A program made the position numbers and the translations under genes. A stretch of 64,000 nt of DNA from Aradus depressus. Taxonomy: Eukaryota; Arthropoda; Insecta; Hemiptera; Aradidae. Numbering within the stretch: the stretch's first letter is position 1; each line of letters begins with the position of its first letter. The notes under the pieces are model-generated. The model saw nothing but the letters and a program-made list of their open reading frames with translations, did not search any database and was not told the origin of the DNA. This document shows positions 55,706 to 64,000 of this stretch, one piece after another. Where the stretch lies: NCBI GenBank assembly GCA_963662175.1, contig OY759221.1:38004045-38068044 (forward strand), written 5' to 3'.

Positions 55706-56028
55706 AATGCAGTCTACAAAAACAACCCTTTTTTTTCTTCTTCTTTTTTATTTTGTACATATATGTATATTTTGTATATATATGGTCCTTTCAACAGTTC
55801 TGTCTTTTTTTTATAAAGGAATGTTTATTTTGACTGCAGCGTCTTTGTTATGATTCTAATTCCAATGAGACCTTTGCTAATGTAAACAGCATTGTTTACT
55901 ATCTGTGAAAACAGTATAATATTCTAATCCAGTTATAGCTAGACGTTCAAACGAATTTATTAAAATGCACTGAAATTCAAATTCGGTCGTTTTTACTTTA
56001 TGAGTTTAAACTCGGCTTAAAAGCTACT

Positions 56029-56584
56029 ATGGCCGCTCGAAAAATATGCTCCGTGTTCGATGAGAAGGCTGTCTCTGAGCGTAAAGCTCAATTTTGATTA
56101 TCCAAATTTCGTCAAGACGACGAAACGCTCGAAGAAGGGACTCGTCCTGGAAGACCTCAAGTTGCCGGAGAACAGCAAGTCCGGAAATTAATGGAGTCGG
56201 ATCCGCGTCAAACATGTTCGGAAATAGGTAACAGACTAGGAGGTACCTACATCAAATGGGAAAAATAAAAAAAACTATGCCAATAAGATGATTCGATTAA
56301 CAACATCTTCATTTCCAGCTTCTCGATTAAAAAATGATCCGTTTTTAGGCAGAATAATCACTTGTGATGAAAAATGGGAATTATACAATAATTTTAGGCT
56401 GTGTTATCAATGGCTCTCAGCTGATAAAAAACCAATAAAATTTCCGAAACCTGATCTTCACCCAAAAAGGTGTTATTGGTTGTTTTCTTGCCAGGCAATG
56501 GCGTCGTGCACTATGAGCTCCTAAGTCAGGGGCAAACCATCACTGCAGAGGTCTACTGCACGATATTAGACCGCAGTCAGTCTA
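56029..56584 (+). pseudogene. mariner transposase, broken and 3' truncated
   Basis: From the ATG at 56029: MAARKICSVFDEK, then an in-frame TGA in place of Trp, then LSKFRQDDETLEEGTRPGRP, the mariner HTH linker. After a frameshift comes LHQMGKIKK, then a deletion. From 56288 the frame gives NDPFLGRIITCDEKWELYNN with the first catalytic Asp (CDEKW), QWLSADKKP and FPKPDLHPKR; another frame finishes VVHYELLSQGQTITAEVYC. The second and third catalytic Asp regions are lost where a SINE1 fragment begins at about 56585. Confidence 0.9.
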
Positions 56585-56752
56585 AACTTAAAATATTCGA
56601 TCTAGGGTAGAGGGTCTTCAACGAATACCTCAAATTGCAAAGGCTCTCGACCTTTGCTTAACGTTCCAACCGAAGGACAGCGTGCTCAAGATTTTTTTTC
56701 AGTTCCCAGATAAAAAACCTAAAAACCTACCTCTGAGCTATCTGCGCCCTCT
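56585..56752 (-). repeat. SINE1, degenerate
   Basis: CGATCTAGGGTAGAGGGTC at the left and GAGCTATCTGCGCCCTC at the right; boxes decayed. It truncates the mariner. Confidence 0.75.
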
Positions 56753-57480
56753 CAACTGTTAAATTAACATGTTCAACATCAATTTTTATTATCTCTGTAT
56801 TTATTTTATTTGTATTTCTATATTATACATTCATATATTCATGCATATAAAATATAAATACGGAGAAGTAGTTAGCAAAAACATTAAAGCATCAGGGTAC
56901 AGAGCAACAAAATGAAATAAAATATAACTTTTTTCACCCGTATAGTGTGATGTCTAACCGAATACTGACTAATAGCTCGGAAAGGAAGGAATTTGCGGTT
57001 CCTTCGCGCACTCTATATACAAGCAAATAAATAATTTTAACAATTTAGTTGCACATCTATTTTTTCTTTTGAAATATTTTATTATACATATTTACAATCG
57101 GTACAGACAGACCATAAGTAAATTTGTTGACAATAGGTAATCGAACAATTTATGTACAATGATAACTAAATACAAGATAGAAAAAAAATAAAAAAAATAA
57201 TAATTAAAAAATAAATAAAAATGTTTCCGTGAAGTCATGAAGAATATGTACAAAATAATAACTTGTATACAATGAGAAAATAATTACAACGATAATAATA
57301 AAATATATAAAAAAATAAAATAATAATATAATAATAATAATTATAAAAAGAAGAATATAAAAAATTAAGTTAAAAAAAAATATGTATATAATAAATACAT
57401 ACATTTAAAAAATATATATTTTTCCAGGATATTAAGATCAAGTAAGTCCGATAGCTGGGAATCCAAGTCCGACTCTTAGA
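56753..57480. other. AT-rich, no gene
   Basis: 57060-57190 resembles the complement of 52780-52930 (ACCATAAGTAAATTTGTTG). Otherwise A/T simple sequence. Confidence 0.45.
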
Positions 57481-58420
57481 TTCTTTGTCTGAAAGTGTCC
57501 TGCTGTATATGTCGGAAGTTTGGGGCCCGGAATATGCGGACATTATAGAAAGGTGTCAGGTTATGTTTTTCAAGGGACTTCTCCATCTTCCCTACAATAC
57601 TCCAAACAGCTATGTGAGGCCGAAGTCGGATCGTGTCCACAGCCAGTACAAGGTGTTTAAGAGGATGGTTGGGTACTGGCCATGTCCCAGGATCGGATCC
57701 TCAGGCTCTGCCACGACATACCGTTCAACTGGGTGGCTCAACTTTGGGGCTACCTTACTAGGATTGGCGCGGAAGACGTGTGGGCTAGTCATGGATGTAG
57801 GCGTAGTCTCCGAGAATCACAACAGACTAACGACGGGTTTTCGGAACTGGCTGATCAGTAAAGACGTTGTCAGCAGTCTGGGGAGCATAGAACCACATAC
57901 CCGCCTTCATAGCCACATAAACAAGCTAAGAGTGCTTGTCCAGCTTCCATTAGCAGGGAAAAAGGGAACACGGATTTATATAAGAAACGAAAAACATGAG
58001 TTCCCTCCTGAGATTAGTTGTGGGTTGTGTTTTCTGGGGGAGAAGGATGAGCTGGCCGATCTATGCCATGATTAGAGACAAATACCTGGCTAGCTATTTG
58101 GGAGATGTTCCGGTAGATGTCTCTCGGCAGAGGACACAATGATGTCATCTCCACAATACTATTAGTTTCAGATGAACAGAAGCTTCACTATCATATTAAT
58201 TGTTTGCCCTAAAAAGCTTCAAGTTAACAAAAGCTCTAAAATACTAAAGTTACCTGTGACTTTATTTTTATTTTCATTTACCCTTTTTATTAATATAAGT
58301 ATTGTTTTTTTTTTTGTATGTTCTTTTTGTTATCAGTTATTGAATCTATGTATTTATAATTCTGTATCGAATTCCTTGCTGTAAGATAATTCTTTATAAG
58401 TAATAAACTTATTCATTCAT
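57481..58420 (+). mobile_element. LINE 3' end (5' truncated)
   Basis: RT C-terminal coding end followed by a 3' UTR ending in TTCATTCATTCG-type repeats near 58405-58425. Confidence 0.65.
57485..58075 (+). pseudogene. Reverse transcriptase C-terminal region, frameshifted
   Basis: The 196-codon frame starts LLYMSEVWGPEYADIIERCQ, then VMFFKGLLHLPYNTPNSYV and HSQYKVFKRMVGYW, a conserved post-palm region of one insect LINE group. The centre of this frame is out of phase: the related frame reads MSQDRILRLCHDIPFNWVAQ and LWGYLTRIGAEDVWASHG. The original phase returns before INKLRVLVQLPL and CGLCFLGEKDELADLCHD, a partial Cys/His end. At least two compensating frameshifts make this a pseudogene although it appears as a long frame. 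Confidence 0.75.
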
Positions 58421-58779
58421 TCGTTTATGTATTTATTCTTAGAGAGCTCCCAGAATATAATTTATTTTTATTTAATTTAGTTTAAATTGTTATATGTATC
58501 CTCAAAACTACAAAAATAAATGTAGAAATCCTTAAAATTATTCTTCCTGGTATTTACGATATTATTAATGCATGTTTCGGTAGAAATACATTTTTCTTGC
58601 CTAAAGAGAGAGAAATTGTATTTAAGGAACAATACAGGACAAAAAGGAATAGGAATATTGTCCGTTGATAAATAGTTATTGAGTGGGTTTGTACAGGGTG
58701 GAGTTTATAATTATGAGATTCTTAGAAGATTGGCGAACTTCAATGAAATCAGAATACATTTAATGTTCAGAACTTAATT

Positions 58780-58810
<31 letters not shown>

Positions 58811-58954
58811 CATAAATGCAACCTCTAGTAGCATTAGTGGACTGTATGAGAAAATGGTGTAAGTTAAAGCGACTTACCCAAAATGGGAGCGAAATTTCTA
58901 TGGTTCTTCGCAGATCAGGAGGGTTCTCCGGCTAAATGAAACATTGGCCAATGG
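58421..58954. other. No gene; poly(G) tract
   Basis: A G26 run at 58785-58810. No other feature before the hAT element. Confidence 0.4.
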
Positions 58955-59730
58955 CAGTGTTGGCAAAAATTTAGTTTGATTGACGATTAAAAACTAAAAC
59001 AAACGTAATCAGTTTAACTGACGATTGAATTAGTTTTAGTCGTATAAAAAATTGAAATAATGATTGAATCAATTTTAGTTTTCAATAAAAAAATTTTCAT
59101 ATTTTTTATTTATTTATTCTTTTACTAGTACAGCATATATAATCAAACCGTCAATGTTTTCGATTCATTATATTTAAATTGCTTTTCATGACGACTCTTT
59201 TCTCAAACATCTCATCAGATAGTTTGTGTGACTTCGGTGAGTTGGTCATAGTAGCATAGGAAAACATTCTTTCAACTGGTCCCGATGACGGCATAGGCTC
59301 TGTAGCTAACAATGCTTTGTATCAATACAGTAGACCCTTTCCAGGTAGTGACACAAACAGCGATAGAATGTGCTAATAAACAGAAAAGTACCTAATTACC
59401 TATAAGATAAGGCTTATTTTGAATTGAAAGAACTTGAGTAATTTTTAAGAGTTTAAAATTTGATTGCGTTGTGTCAGTATTTACTAGAAGGTACAAGGAC
59501 GGTTCATCTTCTGGATAATATTTTATTGCCTCGTTTTCAATTACGAAAAATATCTTTTTAGTTAAAAAATTAATCCAAACTAAAACTAATAACTAATGAT
59601 TACTAGATTTTAGTAGTGACTAAAACTAAATTATCAATCGTGATTGATTTAGTCATAACTAAAATAATCACTAACTTTGTAGTTTGATTCGTCAACCGAT
59701 TGAAAATATTAATGACTAAGCCCAACTCTG
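58955..59730 (-). mobile_element. hAT element, internally deleted (776 bp), 8-bp duplication
   Basis: Flanked by GCCAATGG at 58947-58954 and 59731-59738, an exact 8-bp duplication as made by hAT transposases. Ends are CAGTGTTGGCAAAAATTTAG and, inverted, CAGAGTTGGGCTTAGTCATT. Subterminal regions are rich in GATTNAATCAATTTTAGT-type words on both sides, probably transposase-binding arrays. It contains a transposase fragment. Confidence 0.9.
59151..59315 (-). pseudogene. hAT transposase C-terminal dimerisation fragment
   Basis: The minus-strand frame reads ALLATEPMPSSGPVERMFSY, then NSPKSHKLSDEMFEKRVVMK and SNLNIMNRK before TGA at 59151. The pattern S-S-x-x-x-E-R-x-F-S followed by L-S-x-E-x-x-E-x-x-V-x-x-K is the hAT C-terminal (dimerisation) domain. 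No catalytic residues precede it; the element is a deletion derivative. Confidence 0.85.
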
Positions 59731-59738
59731 GCCAATGG

Positions 59739-60125
59739 TCCCTAATAGCCAAGTAAACGCAGTTACCTTGATCTGCAATAACTGGACTTCTGAGGAGACG
59801 TCTGGGGGCAGCAGGAGTCAGAAAATAATAAGATATATGGGGACTTGGTCAAAACATGTAACTGGAGGCGGGAACCTACTACCATGGATATGAAACTAAA
59901 CTAGACAGGTATAGTGCACCCTCTAGACGGGAGATGAGTTTAATTTAATTAGTTTAGTCAAAATTCAATAGATAGCGCTCAGCAAATTGAACTAAATGAT
60001 GATGATGAGATATGAAAATTTGAAGTGAGGTGGATCTGAACCTCATCTAACACTCAGGACTCAGTAACAGCCATTGACTGGGGGTCAAGTGCTTGATTCA
60101 GTTTACTTGTGCCAAAATAAATAAT
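59739..60125. other. No gene recognised
   Basis: Nothing identifiable. Confidence 0.4.
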
Positions 60126-60985
60126 CCACACTTTATGTATTGTTTTCAATGTCGATACATTCATAATATCGGCAGTTATTGAGATTTTTGAGTTAGGCCC
60201 CCTTTGATTTCCTGTTCCCTTCGACCGATTCCGATGAAAATTAAAATTCTCCCGATTCACCATAAAATCGGGAGGTTTCATCCTTATGAGGTATCGAAGT
60301 AGATACGAAAGTTTCAATATATTCATTACAACGACAGTTACTGGAGTTTTTGTCCCAAACCCCCTATAATCCACCCTTTTCCTTTGGCCGATTTAGCTGA
60401 AAATTGATAGGTGCCGTTATGAGTTTCTGGATACACGATATTTTCTGATAGAATGAAAGTATCAATATGAAATTTTATATCGTATTCACAGACAGATACA
60501 CAGAATTTTTACTTCTCTGGATTGATGATGAATAGGGGAAGTTATGTAATCTGTCAAAAATTCGATGCCGAGTTTTCAACGGAATTTCATGTTTTCCAAC
60601 CTCCACATTCAAAATATGAAGAAAAAAATTATGTGTATCTGTGAACACAATAACTCCTGATAGAAACCCCATAAGGGCGATCCCTATTAGTTTTCAACGG
60701 AAACTGGAGAAGAGAAGGGGGGATCAAAGAATTCATCGACATGAAATTTTTATATTTGGTCAAAAAACAATGAAGACATAACCTGTCAAATGATAGCGAT
60801 ATCGGCTGAAGGGGAGGGGGCTCAATTAAAAAATCCTAATAACTGCCGATGTAATGAATTTATCGGAACAAAATTTAGTATGAGGATTTAGGAGCCCTTA
60901 TGTAAGTCAACTATAGAATATTATTGCAAACGGTCAACTAGTTTTTGGAGAGAAGGCGAAAAGTTAACTAATTAATTCGCTTATT
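60126..60985. repeat. P-family repeats, inverted and direct
   Basis: 60126-60510 is minus-oriented (GTCGATACATTCATAATATC, then ATTTAGCTGAAAATTGATAG) and 60525-60985 is plus-oriented (GGGGAAGTTATGTAATCTG through TTAATTCGC), a head-to-head pair. A hairpin CTCCCGATT ... AATCGGGAG lies at 60250-60276. Confidence 0.7.
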
Positions 60986-61185
60986 TCCGCTTATTCTTAA
61001 CAATATCATTTCACAAGCATTCCTACGAAATAGACTTTTAAAACATGTATTTCAATCTAAGGTATTGAAAAAGTGATGAGGAAATGTCACTACTCGAAAA
61101 GTGACTTTGAAGTCGCTAGTTATTAGCTGTCAAAATAAAGTGAAAATCAAGAAATATAGATTGTTATGTATATAAAAAAATGTAT

Positions 61186-61850
61186 GTGATGTGGCCATTA
61201 TAGGACTTTCTTATACCAGCTACGTTCAGAAATCACTCTCTTTCCCCATTCTCAAAATTATTTGATATTGGCATTAAGGTAGGAGGGTATAAGAATGTCT
61301 ACTTTCAAGATAACGCTGTAATAGAGATAAAATGAAATGATTTTGAGAAGGGGAGGGGGAGAGAAAGATCTGTACGCGTGGTTTGTATAAGAAAGTCCTG
61401 TAATGGCCACCTCACATATATTTTTCTTAATATTTATTATTTTTCAAAAAAACTACCAATACATGAACCATATTTTAATGTTCGTTGCTATGAGTTACGA
61501 TTGAAAAATTACAATTAGATATATTCTTTATAAACATTTAGTTTACATTTTTCGGGGGTATAACTTTTGTAGTATTGATCCTGTCTTATTAGCGATTGGA
61601 AATTTTATGAGGAACAATTTTGCTATGAATAAATTTTTCGATAGGACTAACCGTTTTCGAGTAAATCAAGGAAACGTCTAAAAATATGTGTTTCAAAATT
61701 TCATTTCAAGATGAATCTCAAAAACCGGAATACCTATAAAAAAATCATATTTTATATAAATTATGTATTTCAGTATTCTCTACAACTATTACTCAAAAAG
61801 ATTTTTGATTGAGTCATAAACATAAGCTGAATCTTGTAAAATGTAGTTAG
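61186..61850 (+). repeat. R-family repeat, uninterrupted copy
   Basis: The first 240 bp has inverted ends (GTGGCCATTATAGGACTTTC / GAAAGTCCTGTAATGGCCAC) with further pairing inward (CTCAAAATTATTT / GATTTTGAGAAGGGG). The remainder matches 22080-22690 without the SINE2 insertion. Confidence 0.8.
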
Positions 61851-61854
61851 ATCC

Positions 61855-62090
61855 CGGGGGAAAGTGGTCTCAGTTTTGGTTCGATTTCAGCCACAATCTA
61901 ACTAGACTTAAGTAAAACTACGTGATCCCTTCATATCGAATTTGAAGTTCATAGCTCACAACTTTTCAATCACATACACAAGCACAGATACACATCATCG
62001 CGGAAGTGGTCAATACGTATTCATTGGATCTTGAATCGTGAACATCAGTTGAAACCTCGATCTTGGATTTTCGCTCGCTTATAATACTAT
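61855..62090 (-). repeat. S-family repeat
   Basis: Inverted relative of 10200-10500; TGGTCTCAGTTTTGGTTCG and CAATCACATACACAAGCACAG. Confidence 0.65.
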
Positions 62091-62179
62091 AGTGTGATAA
62101 AAATAATAATGTAAAAGTTAAATAAAACTAAATATAAATAAATAATAATTAATAAATAACAATAACGAAATAATAATAC

Positions 62180-62830
62180 AAACAATAAATTACCACATTT
62201 CCTGTAGAAATTTTATAACTGGTCTTCTATTTAATTTTGATTTCTACACTAATTTCCGAAAAGGGCCCTAGAAAATATCAAAAGTTCAAGACGTGCAATT
62301 TTGAAGAATGTCCACGTAATTTTTAAAAAAATTTCAATTAACAAACTTTTCATTTGGATTTCTTAAAGAGATGCCATTTTTAATTTTTTTTCAATAATAT
62401 TGAATCTAATCCAAAGGTTTTCAAATTATCTTACTGGGCCAACAGGGGAAATGAATAGCATAGAATTTACGAGAACAAATAATTTGTGTTTATTTTCTTA
62501 CATCTACATAATAAAATTAAAAACTAAATATTGAAACAAACAAAAATCAAAAGAAAAAACTGAAAAACTAAATTCTTAACACTAATTCAATCTTTTTTTG
62601 TTTTATATTTTGGCCATTTTTTAAATTTAAGTCATATATTTCTGGGCATATATCCTGTCATATACACCGTCAATTTCACTTCTATTTAGTTCATCACACC
62701 TTAAGCCTAAACACCGCTCTCCATGTTCACTCAGATCATCTCCATTCTACCCAGGCCTAGACGCCCACTAAAAACAGCTGATGGCCATGTTTTGTTTTTT
62801 ACTCATTTGTTTACAAAATAAATTTGTTTT
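62180..62830 (+). repeat. Q-family repeat, uninterrupted copy
   Basis: TACCACATTTCCTGTAGAAA, GAAATGAATAGCATAGAATT and the pyrimidine-rich end around CATTCTACCCAGGCCTAG. It serves as an empty-site reference for the Tc1 insertion at 42.8 kb. Confidence 0.7.
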
Positions 62831-63404
62831 TTATAGAAAAATAAATATAATTAATTTTTTAATATTAATAATTTAATCATTTTAATGTGTGTATTTTTTT
62901 TATACATCACAATAGGTATAAGAAAGTAAATTTTTATTTAATTTGAAAAGATTGCATGTTACTCTGAAACAGAATATGAGAGCGAGAATACTCTTATTAC
63001 AAAGTGGATTTCTTTGTCTTTTGGATTCGATTGGAGAAGTGAAGTGTTCTCTTAAGAAGGTAGCTGGAGACGGGGGAGGTAGGTTGGGTGCAAAAGGTCC
63101 CCTGGGAACCCTATTTCACGTTCCGCTGAACAAATTCCCCAAGACTCCCGGTAAAACTAGTGTTTGCCCTGTAGAAAAGTATCGGAAAAGTGGGCCTATG
63201 TAAGAACCACCTTCAAATGGAGTTTCTTTTATAAAACTTTATACAGTCCACTGTCGAATCCCCTCTTCTATAAACACTATTCCAGGTATATATATAAGGA
63301 TCATGCGTTCCCTCAGATTTATCGGGAACTATCATTATATTTTGGCCCCTCAACAAATCTTCCGCCTATTATATTTTTTTATTCAAACTTTGTACAATAA
63401 TTGA
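62831..63404. other. Unrecognised open frames, function unknown
   Basis: Frames 62943-63203 (86 codons) and 63164-63400 (78 codons) overlap in different phases. Neither shows a signal peptide, domain or splice context I can support. Confidence 0.25.
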
Positions 63405-63880
63405 TCTTGTAAAAAGTAGTCGGTGAATCATCGGCAATATGCTTTTCCACAACGAATTAATCAATTAACTTTTCGCTCCCCCTGAAAAACCAGTCGACCA
63501 TTTAGGCTAGTAATCAATAGTGACCTATTACATAGGAGCTTCTAAATCCACATACGAAAATTAGGGTTCTTAAATTAATTTCATCGACAATTATTGAGGT
63601 TTTTCATCTTATCCCCCGTTCCCTCCAACCGATTGCGATGAAAATTAATAAGTGGCGTCTTTATGGGGTTTTGAATGTTCGTCTGAAATTTTGTGCCGAT
63701 ACATTCAAAACAACGGCAATTATTAACATTTTTGTAGTAAGCCTCCTCTCAAAACCCCCCCTTTTCTTTGGCCAGTTTGGCTAGGTGTCGGAAATCAAGA
63801 AATTCCGGTGAAAACTCAAGTTCGAATTTCTGGCCCATTACACAACTTCCCATATACTTCGTATAGCGAGGGAAGTATAA
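63405..63880 (-). repeat. P-family repeat
   Basis: From AGTCGGTGAATCATCGGCAA through internal units to CACAACTTCCCATATACTTC and GTATAGCGAGGGAAGT, so both ends are present. Confidence 0.75.
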
Positions 63881-64000
63881 GGGTAGATGAAGTTTCTTAA
63901 GGGACGTGTCAGGAAAAAGCCCCGGCCCGCTATAACCTCACTTGAGCAATAACCAGATCCCGGGCTCACTCGACAAACATAGAAAAAAAAACTCAGGAAA

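Noticed and set aside
57485..58075. Intact 196-residue protein
   Set aside because: The middle of the frame matches the LINE family only in another phase, so two frameshifts compensate by chance.
62943..63400. Host gene exons
   Set aside because: Two short overlapping frames, no motif and no clear splice sites; kept only as an unassigned stretch.

Overview
The window looks like gene-poor, transposon-dominated, AT-rich DNA from an arthropod, most likely an insect. The basis is the mix of remnants: R1-like, Jockey-like and other non-LTR retrotransposons, tRNA-derived SINEs, Tc1/mariner, pogo/Tigger and hAT DNA transposons, and long microsatellite and homopolymer tracts. No rRNA, functional tRNA, CRISPR, operon or intact host gene is visible. 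The species is not determined from sequence alone. Every long open frame is either a retroelement/transposase remnant or a by-product of repeats; the longest (764 and 741 codons, 26.06-28.35 kb) come from a 41-bp minisatellite whose period is not a multiple of 3.

Layout. 0-9 kb: decayed LINE pieces (R1-like C-terminal domain and RNase H), SINE1 copies and a foldback element. 9-22 kb: widely dispersed 'P' repeats, an RT C-terminal fragment, two Jockey-like 3' ends, SINE1 and SINE2. 22-26 kb: nested foldback elements (24.42-24.92 kb and 25.07-25.31 kb). 26.0-28.3 kb: 41-bp minisatellite with a 12-mer (492-bp) higher-order periodicity. 28-39 kb: LINE C-terminus, Tigger-like transposase remnant, a pogo-type MITE, a 110-bp tandem repeat, more SINE1. 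40-49 kb: a TIR element with a nested SINE1, an internally deleted Tc1 (DD34E) element with clean TIRs, a LINE insertion flanked by a 62-bp duplication, and a GC-rich retroposed insert. 50-64 kb: further foldbacks, an R1-like C-terminal fragment, a dead mariner, an RT fragment, and a hAT element with an exact 8-bp target-site duplication.

The most unusual signal is an RNA-like motif recurring in at least six different dispersed repeats. It reads CTGANGA (or a one-base variant), one extra base, a short hairpin, GAAA, a short self-complementary word, then TH (TA, TC or TT). This is the catalytic-core arrangement of type I hammerhead ribozymes with a minimal stem III, of the kind known from Penelope-like retroelements and retrozymes. 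Several of the carrying repeats are foldbacks, and one copy has a 15-bp target-site duplication, which suggests movement through RNA. The ribozyme interpretation is inference from primary sequence and hand folding; it was not tested computationally.

The elements are not cooperating genes. The order of nesting (SINE1 inside a TIR element, LINE inside SINE1, Tc1 inside an older repeat, SINE2 inside an older repeat) records successive insertions.
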